Shown: one piece after another, positions 40,198 to 48,630 of the stretch
Layout of the letters: each line of letters begins with the position of its first letter
Numbering within the stretch: position 1 is the first letter of the stretch
DNA from: Alkaliphilus flagellatus
Lineage (GTDB): Bacteria; Bacillota; Clostridia; Peptostreptococcales; Natronincolaceae
Length of the DNA: 64,000 bases
Direction: 5' to 3'
Assembly: GCF_018919215.1 (NCBI RefSeq)
Contig: NZ_JAHLQK010000007.1
Location: forward strand, 1 to 64,000
The notes under the pieces: model-generated
Seen by the model: the letters and a program-made list of their open reading frames with translations, nothing else
What the model was told of the DNA's origin: nothing
The model's database searches: none
Translations under genes and position numbers: made by a program

Positions 40198-40225
40198 GCC
40201 CATATTGTGTTTTGCTTTTATTTTA
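40176..40225 (+). terminator. Terminator overlapping the end of the DUF1461 gene
   Basis: CAAAACACAATATGG and its perfect complement flank a 10-nt loop containing the stop codon; CTTTTATTTT follows. It also sits at the end of the convergent rubrerythrin-like gene. Confidence 0.82.
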
Positions 40226-40230
40226 AAAAC

Positions 40231-40626
40231 TTATTTATCTAATATATCTTTAAGTAATTGAGAAAGTTTTCTTTCATGTTCTTTTTCTATTTTGGCCACT
40301 TCTCTAAAAAAAGCTGCTATTTCTGTAAAACCTTCTTCTAATGCAACTTTTTCATATTCTTTATACATTGTATCTGCTTCATAGTTTTCAGTCTGAATAG
40401 ATCGTTTTAAGTTTGATTTTGTATCCTTTATACCATCTAAAAATGTAAGAATTACTCTTGCGTGTTCTTCTTCTTGATTAGCTGTTCTTTCAAAAACCGA
40501 GGCAACATTATTATATCCTTCATTTTCAGCTACTTTAGCAAAATATATATATTTATTTCTTGCTTGGCTTTCGCCAGAAAAGGCTGTCCACAGGTTTTTT
40601 TCTGTTTTACTTCCTTTAATATCCAC
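40231..40626 (-). CDS. Rubrerythrin-like diiron protein without rubredoxin domain
   Basis: This 131-aa four-helix protein has the diiron ligand pattern: E in AFSGESQARNKY, the E-x6-E/ExxH motif in NQEEEHAR, and E/ExxH again in EKEHER. The usual C-terminal rubredoxin CxxC centre is missing, and there is no Cys in the domain. It would act in peroxide or oxygen defence, or iron storage, with a separate electron donor. GTG 40626 is chosen because GGGGGTG lies 7 bases upstream; the longer ATG frame begins before that site. Confidence 0.87.
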   Translation of the reverse strand: MDIKGSKTEKNLWTAFSGESQARNKYIYFAKVAENEGYNNVASVFERTANQEEEHARVILTFLDGIKDTKSNLKRSIQTENYEADTMYKEYEKVALEEGFTEIAAFFREVAKIEKEHERKLSQLLKDILDK

Positions 40627-40786
40627 TAATAAACACCCCCAAAAAATCATTATCTAGTTCATTCTAACATATTAAGAATTAACTTAAAATAGTAGAGAAA
40701 AACTAACTAGGAATACTATGAATGGTGGTAAAAATATTTCAAATTATATATAATCAGTTAAAAGAGGATATTATGGAGGATGAGAA

Positions 40787-41053
40787 ATGGATAGTATTAT
40801 TAGTCTTGCTAAACTTACCTTTAGTGAAGGTGAAAAGGAAGCACTTAGAGAACATATGGGAGATATTTTAAATTATGTTGAAATATTAAAAGAAATAGAT
40901 GCAAAAATAGAAAATCTAGATAATAATTTTAATAAAGAGTTTGCAGTTTTAAGGGAAGATAAGGTAGAGAGCTCTTTTAATAGAGAGAGTATTCTTGGAA
41001 ATGCATCTAGCAAAAAAGATGGATACTTTCTGATCCCTAATATTTTAGATTAA
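40787..41053 (+). CDS. gatC: Glutamyl/aspartyl-tRNA amidotransferase subunit C
   Basis: GatC is the small scaffold of GatCAB, which converts Glu-tRNA(Gln) and Asp-tRNA(Asn) to the amide forms. The 88-aa protein shows LAKLTFSEGEKE, ILNYVEILKEID and the C-terminal GYFLIPNILD, all usual. The first ~8 residues found in many GatC are absent. GGAGG precedes the ATG; gatA follows within 16 bases. Confidence 0.9.
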   Translation: MDSIISLAKLTFSEGEKEALREHMGDILNYVEILKEIDAKIENLDNNFNKEFAVLREDKVESSFNRESILGNASSKKDGYFLIPNILD

Positions 41054-41069
41054 TAGGAGGTGAATGAAA

Positions 41070-42524
41070 TTGGAACTCTACAACCTTAGTATGTATGAAA
41101 TAAAGAATAAAATAGAAAAAAAAGAAATAAAAGCTGTGGAGGTACTTGAAAGTACCTTAAAGAGAATAGATAGTGTTGAAGATAAAGTACAATCTTATTT
41201 AACTTTGACTGAAGACATAGCCTTTTGCAAGGCTAATGAAATAGATAAAAAGATCGCTAATAATAAAGCTATAGGAGAGTTAGGTGGTATACCTATGGCA
41301 ATTAAAGATAATATTTGCACAGAAGAAATATTAACAACATGTGCTTCTAAAATGCTACATAATTTTATACCGCCCTACAGCGCTACAGTTTATGAAAAAC
41401 TCTTGATGGAAGATGGAGTTATGCTAGGTAAAACTAATATGGATGAGTTTGCTATGGGATCATCTACGGAAAACTCATTTTATAAAACAACTAAAAATCC
41501 TTGGGATATAAGTAAAGTACCAGGTGGATCTAGCGGAGGGTCAGCATCTGCTGTGGCAGCAGGCGAGGCTTTTTTTGCTTTGGGCTCAGATACAGGAGGA
41601 TCAATTAGACAGCCTGCGGCTTTTTGTGGTGTAGTAGGCTTAAAGCCTACATACGGATTAGTATCTAGATATGGATTAGTTGCTATGGCTAATTCTTTGG
41701 ATCATATAGGTCCTATTACAAAGGATGTAACTGACTGTGCTCTAGTTTTAAATGCTATTACAGGGTATGATTCTAAGGATGGAACTTCTATTAAAAGAGA
41801 TAAGATAGATTATTTGAAAACCTTAAATGAGGGAATAAAAGGATTAAGAATTGCTATACCTAGAGAATACTTTGATGAAAATTTAAGTGAACCTGTTAGA
41901 AAGGCCCTAATTGAAGCCATCCAGGTATTTGAAAATTTAGGTGCTGTCTGTGAGGAAGTATCATTACCAAATACAAAATATGCCATGGCAGTTTATTATA
42001 TAATATCTCAGTCTGAGGTTAGTCTTGCTTTGGCACGTTTTGATGGAATTAGATATGGACATAGGGCTTTAAACTACACAAACATAGAAGAATTAGTTAA
42101 GTATACAAGGAGTGAAGGCTTCGGACCAGAGGTTAAAAGAAGAATTGTGCTAGGGACACATTGGCTAAGTGGTGATAAATATAAGGAATACTATCAGAAG
42201 GCTAATGAAGTAAGGAAATTAATCAAACTAGATTTTAATAATATATTTTCTAACTATGATGTTGTGCTTATGCCTACTTCAGCTACTACTGCTTTTGAGC
42301 TAGGTTCGAGTCAGGAAAAACCTCTAGCAAGAGAAAAACTAGATGGATACACAGTAGCTGCTAATTTAGCAGGTATTCCCGCAATATCTATTCCTTGTGG
42401 TTTTGATAAAGGCTTACCTATAGGAATGCAGTTAATGGGGAAGGATTTTGACGAAGAGACTCTTCTAAGAGTAGCTAGGGCTTTTGAAAGAAATACTAGT
42501 TTAAATCATAAACTAAGCCTATAG
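41070..42524 (+). CDS. gatA: Glutamyl/aspartyl-tRNA amidotransferase subunit A
   Basis: GatA is the amidase that releases ammonia from glutamine. The Ser-cisSer-Lys triad is visible: PMAIKDNI (Lys), GGSSGGSASAVAAG (Ser) and SDTGGSIRQPA (catalytic Ser). Length ~484 aa is normal. TTG 41070 is preferred since AGGAGG at 41055-41060 then has 9-base spacing; ATG 41064 is only 3 bases from it. Confidence 0.95.
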   Translation: MELYNLSMYEIKNKIEKKEIKAVEVLESTLKRIDSVEDKVQSYLTLTEDIAFCKANEIDKKIANNKAIGELGGIPMAIKDNICTEEILTTCASKMLHNFIPPYSATVYEKLLMEDGVMLGKTNMDEFAMGSSTENSFYKTTKNPWDISKVPGGSSGGSASAVAAGEAFFALGSDTGGSIRQPAAFCGVVGLKPTYGLVSRYGLVAMANSLDHIGPITKDVTDCALVLNAITGYDSKDGTSIKRDKIDYLKTLNEGIKGLRIAIPREYFDENLSEPVRKALIEAIQVFENLGAVCEEVSLPNTKYAMAVYYIISQSEVSLALARFDGIRYGHRALNYTNIEELVKYTRSEGFGPEVKRRIVLGTHWLSGDKYKEYYQKANEVRKLIKLDFNNIFSNYDVVLMPTSATTAFELGSSQEKPLAREKLDGYTVAANLAGIPAISIPCGFDKGLPIGMQLMGKDFDEETLLRVARAFERNTSLNHKLSL

Positions 42525-42539
42525 GATAGAGGTGATAAA

Positions 42540-43967
42540 ATGAATACAAGAACAATTATTGGATTAGAAATTCATGTTGAGCTTTCCACAAAATCTAAAA
42601 TATTTTGTAGCTGTAGTACAGACTTTGGTAGTACAGCAAATAGTCAATGTTGTCCTATTTGTATTGGAATGCCAGGTAGTCTCCCCACACTTAATAAAAA
42701 GGTAGTAGATTATGCAGTTAAGGCAGGACTTGCTCTAAATTGCAATATTGCTAGAGAAAGTAAGATGGATCGAAAAAATTATTTTTATCCAGATCTAGTA
42801 AAGGGATATCAAATTACCCAATACGACAAACCCCTATGCAAAAATGGTTTTTTAAAAATTGGACAAGGGAAAAATATAAAAAAGATAGGTATAAAGAGAA
42901 TTCATATAGAAGAAGATACAGGAAAATCCTTGCATACTAATGAAGATGTAACATTACTTGACTATAATCGGAGTGGGGTACCTTTAATAGAAATTGTTAC
43001 AGAGCCCGATTTAAGCAGTGCAGAGGAAACTAAGGAGTTTCTAGAAAGCTTGAGGGATATTTTAAAATACATTGGAATCTCAGATGTAAAAATGGAAGAG
43101 GGTTCGCTTCGTTGTGATGTTAATATTAACGTTGCAACTGAGAATGGAAAGTCCTTTTCTAATATAACTGAATTGAAAAACCTTAACTCTTTTAAATCTG
43201 TAGTTAAGGCAATAGAGTTTGAAGAAAATCGACATAGATTGCTTTTACAAGAGGATAAAAATACTTCTAAAGAAACAAGACGCTGGGATGATATAGCAAA
43301 TATGACTATATCTATGAGATCTAAGGAAACTGAAGATGACTATAGATACTTTCTAGAGCCAGACATTATGAATATTGCACTTAGCGAAGATGAAATAAAT
43401 AAAATTAAAGAGACCTTACCAGAACTTCCTAGGGATAAAAGGGAGAGATGGGCAACTATCTTTAAATTACCAGAATACGATATTAATATTTTAACTTCTT
43501 TCTTAGAACTAGCTAATTTTTTTGAAGAAACTATGTCCTATTATAATAGCCCTAAAAAACTAAGCAATTGGATTATGACAGAGCTTTTAAGGAGGTTAAA
43601 GGAAGAGGAAATGGATATTAGTCAGCTAATATTTACACCTAAGGACTTGGCCGAACTATTAGATCTAATTGATAAAGGAGTAATTAATAACTTCATTGGA
43701 AAAAAGGTATTTATAGAGATGATTAATGGTGAAGGGAAACCAAAGATTATTGCAGAGAAAAATGGGTGGATACAAATAGAAGATATCAAAGTTATTGATG
43801 AAGTGCTCCGAGGAATATTAAGAGAAAATCCTCAGTCGGTGTATGATTATAGAAATGGTAAAGACAGAGCTTTTGGGTATTTAGTGGGTCAAAGTATGAA
43901 GGCTTTAAAAGGCAAAGGAAACCCTCAACTTATTAATAAGGTGCTAAAAAAACTACTAGAAGAATAA
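42540..43967 (+). CDS. gatB: Glutamyl/aspartyl-tRNA amidotransferase subunit B
   Basis: GatB activates the mischarged tRNA with ATP. It starts IGLEIHVEL, with Zn-binding Cys (FCSCSTDFG, CCPICIGMPG), EEDTGKS, DYNRSGVPLIEIV and a GatB/YqeY tail ending PQLINKVLKKLL. AGAGGTGA precedes the ATG; 15 bases separate it from gatA. Final gene of gatCAB. Confidence 0.96.
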   Translation: MNTRTIIGLEIHVELSTKSKIFCSCSTDFGSTANSQCCPICIGMPGSLPTLNKKVVDYAVKAGLALNCNIARESKMDRKNYFYPDLVKGYQITQYDKPLCKNGFLKIGQGKNIKKIGIKRIHIEEDTGKSLHTNEDVTLLDYNRSGVPLIEIVTEPDLSSAEETKEFLESLRDILKYIGISDVKMEEGSLRCDVNINVATENGKSFSNITELKNLNSFKSVVKAIEFEENRHRLLLQEDKNTSKETRRWDDIANMTISMRSKETEDDYRYFLEPDIMNIALSEDEINKIKETLPELPRDKRERWATIFKLPEYDINILTSFLELANFFEETMSYYNSPKKLSNWIMTELLRRLKEEEMDISQLIFTPKDLAELLDLIDKGVINNFIGKKVFIEMINGEGKPKIIAEKNGWIQIEDIKVIDEVLRGILRENPQSVYDYRNGKDRAFGYLVGQSMKALKGKGNPQLINKVLKKLLEE

Positions 43968-44025
43968 ATAAAACCTCTGATAATATGGAATAGTTTGAAA
44001 AAATTTCTACAGGAGCGATTAGAAA

Positions 44026-45066
44026 GTGAAAAGATGGGTTATAGCTTTAATTATTATAATAATATTATCTTGTATACTTATAGGGGTTTTATATATGCTT
44101 TCATCTAAAAAATATTATGAAGACATAGTCATTGATAATGAGCAGAGGATAAGAGTCCAATTGGAAAAAAATCCAAGAACATTAGACCCTCAAAAAGCAT
44201 CATTACCTGAAGATTTAACTTTAATATGTAATCTTCAAGATGGAATCTTAGGAATTTCACAAGATGGAGAATACGTATTTGGTGAAGGACTGGGAAAGTC
44301 CTATGAAGTAGAAAATGATGGATTAGTTTATAGATTTAAGCTGCGAGAGGCCTATTGGTCTGATGGAACTCCTATTACAACTGAAGATTTTTATTATAGC
44401 TGGAAAAGGGCACTAGATTTAAAAGAAGAAGCACCCTACGGACAATTATTACATAGCATAAAAAATGCAAAACAATATGTGAACGAAGAAGTAGGACCAG
44501 AAGAATTAGGTATTAATATTGTAGATGCCTTAGTATTTGAGGTAGAACTAGAAGAGCCAGATCCAAACTTTTTATATAAATTAATTTATCCAGTTTTCTT
44601 TCCTATTAATTATGAAAATAGTAATATGGATGATACAATTTTTGATAAAGATCATAATAGATATATTTCATCAGGTCCATTTCATATAGAAGAATGGCTA
44701 GACTATGATAGGATTACTCTCTCTAAAAATGCAACATATTGGGATGCAGATAATGTAGTTGTAGAAAAACTTGATTTTTTAATAATTAGTGAAGACATAA
44801 GAATATTTGAAGCATTTCAAAGAGGAGAATTAGATATTATTGAGGTTTCTAAAAATTACAAGACAAATATTGAAAAATCACCTGGTTTTTATATTGTTGA
44901 AGAAGGGCAATTAGATTCTTCAATAAAATTACAAGAATTTGAAATGAAGTCAGGTCAAAAAGAAGAGCACTTTAGAATAGGTATTATTAAACCTTCTATC
45001 AATAGGGTTTTTGTATTGCCTACTCCCCTAACATATCATCTTAAATGGAGCTATGTTAGGTATTAA
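44026..45066 (+). pseudogene. Truncated oligopeptide-binding protein (SBP family 5/OppA-like)
   Basis: Residues 1-~290 match the N-terminal part of peptide-binding proteins: a membrane/lipid-anchor-like start, NPRTLDPQKAS, FKLREAYWSDGTPITTEDFYYSWKRALD, SSGPFHIEEW, and AFQRGELDI. The family is ~500-560 aa, so the C-terminal lobe is missing. After about residue 295 the sequence stops resembling the family and ends through a 9-bp hairpin (45027-45060). GTG 44026 has AGGAG 10 bases upstream. No opp permease genes are near. Likely non-functional. Confidence 0.75.
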
Positions 45067-45097
45067 AGTGCTTCAAAACTTAGAATAATTAACAATC

Positions 45098-45124
45098 ACC
45101 AACCCCCTATTAGTTTATAATATA
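45098..45124 (+). promoter_or_regulatory. Sigma-K-like promoter, copy in front of the decayed unit
   Basis: AC at 45098-45099, 16 bases, then TATAATATA at 45116-45124; one base off CATAnnnTA. TATTACAACTA follows, as in the two next copies. Confidence 0.5.
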
Positions 45125-45193
45125 TATTACAACTATAGATGAAGCAACTTATAGATTACTGGCTACTCGGTTTCAAAAAGGTAGGTGAAATAT

Positions 45194-45259
45194 ATGCTTT
45201 CTTTCATCTTTTTAATTATTATATTATGTTGTGCATGTCGACGTGAATGTAGATGTTGA
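45194..45259 (+). pseudogene. Decayed copy of the small hydrophobic Cys protein gene
   Basis: A run of about 30 bases (from TTTCATC to TATGTT) is identical to the gene at 45461, but the front half is deleted and a TGA ends it after 21 codons. It keeps a promoter-like box, a GGTAGGTG ribosome site and the GGGAGGGCTTAGGCTTTACCC terminator-like end. This is clear tandem duplication followed by decay. Confidence 0.75.
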
Positions 45260-45301
45260 CGTGGATTTTGGGGTTGTAAAAGATAAAGGAAACAGAATTA
45301 G

Positions 45302-45336
45302 GGGAGGGCTTAGGCTTTACCCTGTTTTTTGTTTTT
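45302..45336 (+). terminator. Terminator of the decayed unit
   Basis: GGGC-TTAG-GCTTTACCC stem followed by TGTTTTTTGTTTTTG. It is nearly the same sequence as the terminators at 46048 and 46600. Confidence 0.65.
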
Positions 45337-45349
45337 GTATAAAGATATC

Positions 45350-45376
45350 ACAATTTCTAGGTAACTTCATAATATA
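45350..45376 (+). promoter_or_regulatory. Sigma-K-like promoter of the 52-aa protein gene
   Basis: AC at 45350-45351, 16 bases, then CATAATATA at 45368-45376, a full match to AC-N16-CATAnnnTA. Confidence 0.68.
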
Positions 45377-45460
45377 TTACAACTACTAATAATTTTAGAA
45401 CAGAAATAAAAAAGTTCTATGCTTAGCAGTAATTAAAATCTTAAAAGGTGGGTGTAATGT

Positions 45461-45619
45461 ATGAGCGGAATTGTTGAAAATAAAGGCTGTTTTGGAGGTT
45501 TCGATGGTATTTTTGGAGGATTTGGAAATAATTTCTTCTTTTTCATCTTTTTAATTATTATATTATGTTTCGTATTCGGAATATTTGGACGTGAACGTAG
45601 ATGTGGGTGTGGATGTTAG
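45461..45619 (+). CDS. Small Gly/Phe/Cys-rich membrane protein (52 aa)
   Basis: AAGGTGGGTG precedes ATG 45461. The product has a Gly-rich start (CFGGFDGIFGGFG), one hydrophobic helix (FFFFIFLIIILCFVF) and a Cys/Arg tail (RERRCGCGC). It is one of a family of short hydrophobic proteins here, each with the same sigma-K-like promoter and GGGTA terminator. Resembles spore-associated small proteins of the YjcZ type in composition only. Function unknown. Confidence 0.72.
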   Translation: MSGIVENKGCFGGFDGIFGGFGNNFFFFIFLIIILCFVFGIFGRERRCGCGC

Positions 45620-45650
45620 TTTTGTAATTATAAAAGATAGAACTAGTAGA

Positions 45651-45684
45651 ATTGGGGTAGAAATACCCCTATTTTTATTTTTTT
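45651..45684 (+). terminator. Terminator of the 52-aa gene
   Basis: GGGGTA-GAAA-TACCCC followed by TATTTTTATTTTTTT. Confidence 0.85.
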
Positions 45685-45700
45685 CATGGTGAAATATAGA

Positions 45701-45727
45701 ACAATTTATATGTAATTTCATAATATA
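45701..45727 (+). promoter_or_regulatory. Sigma-K-like promoter of the 71-aa protein gene
   Basis: AC at 45701-45702, 16 bases, then CATAATATA at 45719-45727, followed by TATTACAACTA as in the neighbour copy. Confidence 0.68.
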
Positions 45728-45810
45728 TATTACAACTAAGTATAGCCTTAAAAGATAAAAGAAGTTGTGCATTTAGTAATATTTAAAATTTGAAAGGGTA
45801 GGTGTAATAT

Positions 45811-46026
45811 ATGAGTGAAATTATTGGAAATAATACAGGTTGTGGCGGTGGATTTGGTGGTTTGTTTGGAGGAAAGCAAAGTAGTTTACTTTTCTTCTTC
45901 TTGATATTGGTGATAATTTTCTGTAACTGTGGTATTTTTAAGGGATCAGGAGATAGTCTACTTTTCTTCTTCTTATTACTTGTTGTACTATTTTGTGGAT
46001 GTGGACGTGGAGGTTTCTTCTTCTAA
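45811..46026 (+). CDS. Small Gly/Cys-rich double-hydrophobic protein (71 aa)
   Basis: AGGGTAGGTG precedes the ATG. A Gly-rich head (TGCGGGFGGLFGG) leads into two repeated hydrophobic blocks, LLFFFLILVIIFC and LLFFFLLLVVLFC, and a Cys/Gly/Phe tail. The middle ~45 residues are almost identical to the protein at 27928, 18 kb away. A sporulation-stage membrane or coat component is inferred from the promoter. Confidence 0.75.
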   Translation: MSEIIGNNTGCGGGFGGLFGGKQSSLLFFFLILVIIFCNCGIFKGSGDSLLFFFLLLVVLFCGCGRGGFFF

Positions 46027-46045
46027 AAAGACAGATTAACAGAAT

Positions 46046-46079
46046 TGGGGTAGAGCTTAGGCTTTACCCTCTTTTTTTA
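46046..46079 (+). terminator. Terminator of the 71-aa gene
   Basis: GGGTAGAGC-TTAG-GCTTTACCC followed by TCTTTTTTT. Confidence 0.88.
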
Positions 46080-46186
46080 GATCTATTTCGTAGTAACACT
46101 TTTGCCAGTCTGTAATATACTTGTATTAGAAAAGGAGTAAAGTAGTAAGCCACTTTTCTAATATAAAAATAGGGAAGGCGAACATA

Positions 46187-46549
46187 ATGAATTATAGCCA
46201 AGAAATTAATACACAAAGGTGTGATGATCTAATTAGTATAGGTGCAACATGTGTAGCTCAGATAGAAGGAAGGTTTTTCTGGCTTATTGAAGTTGAAATG
46301 GACGTTATGGGTAAATTGAGGGAAGAAGTGATTATAAGAGAAATAACAGCGACTCAAGCAACAGTACTAATAGCAACAGGAGTTATGCGTTGCCAAATAG
46401 TTGATACACTCCCTACTTCAATTCCAGGAATAGAAGAGGAGCCTATTTGTGCGTTTGTAGTAGGTCAAAATGTGTTCTTAGTATTTAGTGTGGAAAATGC
46501 AACTGACCGTCTAGTTCTAGTTAGAGTACCTTTATGTAGAATTATTTAA
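46187..46549 (+). CDS. Hypothetical protein in the small-protein array (120 aa)
   Basis: AGGGAAGGCG lies about 12 bases before the ATG. The soluble, beta-rich protein begins MNYSQEINTQRCDDLISIG and has four Cys, no signal and no membrane helix. I do not recognise it. It shares the GGGTAGC..GCTTTACCC terminator with the array, so it probably belongs to the same expression group, although no clear AC-N16-CATA promoter is seen. It could be a spore coat protein. Confidence 0.6.
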   Translation: MNYSQEINTQRCDDLISIGATCVAQIEGRFFWLIEVEMDVMGKLREEVIIREITATQATVLIATGVMRCQIVDTLPTSIPGIEEEPICAFVVGQNVFLVFSVENATDRLVLVRVPLCRII

Positions 46550-46597
46550 TCAAATTATGTCACGGTGAGAGTTTCTAAATGAAAGGCTGAAATAAAA

Positions 46598-46636
46598 TGG
46601 TGGGGTAGCTTATGCTTTACCCTATTTTTTTATTTT
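46598..46636 (+). terminator. Terminator of the 120-aa gene
   Basis: GGGGTAGC-TTAT-GCTTTACCCT followed by ATTTTTTTATTTT; the same cassette as the upstream units. Confidence 0.85.
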
Positions 46637-46792
46637 AATTTATTGTAACTAAAGCTCCTAAACGTTAATATCATAGCTTTAAGAGTATATTTTATTTTTT
46701 ATTAATCTTTTTATTATATGCTTTCATATTCATAATATGAACTAATAGGGGGATTTTTTAAAAATTTATAATAGTTGAAAGGAGGACACATT

Positions 46793-48178
46793 ATGGTTGA
46801 ATTAACCTTAGTACACTGGATTTATGTAATAGTGGTTATAATTGTTCTAGCAGTAATGATTATGAGAAGGGATACGTTAATACCATGTGTTATAGGAATA
46901 TTTTTAATGGGGTTAGCTTCTAAAAAGGGTATTGTAGGAGCCGCGGGAGGTATATTTAATTCCTTTGTTGTTGCAGGGGTGGAATTACTAGGAATTATAT
47001 TTATTATTTCTGTAATTGTATCCATGTCTAGATTACTAGAAGATATAGGAGCAAACCAATTAATGATTAGGCCATTGACAAAACTAATAAAAACACCAAA
47101 TCAAGCTTTTTGGTTTATTGGAATTGTAATGCTTCTTGTATCCTGGTTTTTCTGGCCTTCTCCTGCTACTGCATTGGTAGGAGCAGTATTACTACCAGTA
47201 GCTTTAAAGGTAGGATTACCTGCAATTGGGGCTGCTGTAGCTATTAATTTATTTGGCCATGGACTAGCTTTATCAAGTGACCTTGTTATTCAAGGAGCAC
47301 CTACAATAACTGCAAGCACTGCAGGAGTAAATGTAGCAGAACTTACGAGCAAAGGTATACCTTTATTCGTAGTTATGGCAGTTGTTACTATTACTGTAGC
47401 CTATATTTTATTAAAAAGAGATATGAAGAATGGTACTCTAAAACTTGACAATGCAATGATTAAAGAAAGTGATGTCAATGAAAAGGAAGTGCGGCCAGTT
47501 GCAAAGATTGCAGCTTTTATGGTTCCTATTGCTTTCGGATTAAATATTTTAGCTATGTTTATGTTTGAGCTAAGGGGTGGAGATGCCACAGCTCTAATAG
47601 GCGGAACAGCAGTCTTAATATTAGTAGTTTTATGTTTCTTAGAATATAAATCTAAGGCTTTAGAACAAATTACCGACTACATTAAAGCAGGATTTGTATT
47701 TGGTATAGAGATATTTGGACCTATTATTCCAATAGCTGCATTTTTCTACATGGGAGATATGGGATCTTTTTCTCAAGTAATGGGAGCAGGAGCACTACCG
47801 GCAGCATCCCAAGGCATTTTAGCTGACCTTGGTACAGCTCTAGCTTCAGTAGCACCGATGAATAGACCTACAGTTGCTATTATGGAAATGGGTATAGGTG
47901 GCCTTACTGGACTTGATGGATCTGGTTTTTCTGGTTTATCATTAGCAGGAGCAGTAGCTAAGGTATTTGGTACAGCAGTAAATGGAAGTATAGCTGTATT
48001 AGCAGCTTTAGGTCAAATAGGATCAATTTGGGTTGGAGGAGGAACTATAATACCTTGGAGCTTAATTCCTGCAGCAGCTATTTGTAATGTATCACCTATG
48101 GAATTAGCACGTAGAAATCTTGTCCCCGTAATGATAGGATTAATTGTTACCACTATTGTAGCTATGTTTTTAATCTAA
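46793..48178 (+). CDS. Multi-pass membrane transporter of uncertain family
   Basis: This 461-aa protein has 10-12 hydrophobic helices, with a half-repeat pattern like ion-transporter-superfamily carriers: SWFFWPSPATALVGAVLLPVA and GIGGLTGLDGSGFSGLSLAG suggest paired re-entrant loops. Substrate is unknown; organic acid or Na+-coupled solute uptake is likely. ATG 46793 has GGAGG 7 bases upstream; the six-codon longer frame overlaps that site. A palindrome (TTCATATT/AATATGAA) at 46725-46742 may be regulatory. Confidence 0.75.
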   Translation: MVELTLVHWIYVIVVIIVLAVMIMRRDTLIPCVIGIFLMGLASKKGIVGAAGGIFNSFVVAGVELLGIIFIISVIVSMSRLLEDIGANQLMIRPLTKLIKTPNQAFWFIGIVMLLVSWFFWPSPATALVGAVLLPVALKVGLPAIGAAVAINLFGHGLALSSDLVIQGAPTITASTAGVNVAELTSKGIPLFVVMAVVTITVAYILLKRDMKNGTLKLDNAMIKESDVNEKEVRPVAKIAAFMVPIAFGLNILAMFMFELRGGDATALIGGTAVLILVVLCFLEYKSKALEQITDYIKAGFVFGIEIFGPIIPIAAFFYMGDMGSFSQVMGAGALPAASQGILADLGTALASVAPMNRPTVAIMEMGIGGLTGLDGSGFSGLSLAGAVAKVFGTAVNGSIAVLAALGQIGSIWVGGGTIIPWSLIPAAAICNVSPMELARRNLVPVMIGLIVTTIVAMFLI

Positions 48179-48195
48179 TAGTATAAGAACAAAAT

Positions 48196-48240
48196 AAACA
48201 AAGCTCACCAGTAATAATTTTTACGGGTGAGCTTTGTTTT
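48196..48240 (+). terminator. Terminator after the transporter
   Basis: AAACAAAGCTCACC pairs with GGTGAGCTTTGTTT around a ~16-nt loop; T run follows. Confidence 0.85.
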
Positions 48241-48292
48241 AAATAATTGTTATAACATGAGAAAACTTTAAACATAATAAGTATAAAAAACA

Positions 48293-48454
48293 CTAATAAT
48301 AACTAATATTAGATTTTTTTATCCCACCCTCCTTTTTGTTTTTAAAATACGCACAACCTTGTTCTTGTGTGTTTGATACCGAGGTTACATGGGTTAAAGT
48401 ACATTCGCCTTCCTTTTCATAAACACAAGGACTAACACATTGTATCATAGTCAC
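48293..48454 (-). CDS. Small four-Cys protein (DUF1540-like/'hydroxymyristoyl-ACP dehydratase' mislabel family, 53 aa)
   Basis: AGGAGGTGG lies 5-8 bases before GTG 48454. The product contains IQCVSPCVYEKEGECTLTHV and GCAYFKNK, giving Cys spacing C-x3-C-x7-C-x15-C. This matches a common clostridial ~50-residue family with a DUF1540-like Cys pattern, probably metal binding. It is too short for a default gene caller cut-off. Role unknown. Confidence 0.78.
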   Translation of the reverse strand: MTMIQCVSPCVYEKEGECTLTHVTSVSNTQEQGCAYFKNKKEGGIKKSNISYY

Positions 48455-48630
48455 AAAAACCACCTCCTAATATATATTTTGTCTAAAATAAGTTTTAAAA
48501 TGCCATGCAATTATTGTTATTTGAAAGAAGGGTGTTGTTACCTTCATTTTTTTTATTAAATATACTATACTTAAATTAAGTAGGGGATAGATTTTTAATC
48601 TAATACTATAAAAGGTGGGAAATTGATAAT

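Noticed and set aside
45027-45060. Terminal inverted repeat of an insertion sequence at the broken oppA
   Set aside because: It is a single 9-bp hairpin without transposase or a matching second end or target duplication.
46725-46742. Fifth sigma-K-like promoter before the transporter gene
   Set aside because: CATAATATG is present but there is no AC 16 bases upstream, and the site is part of a palindrome.
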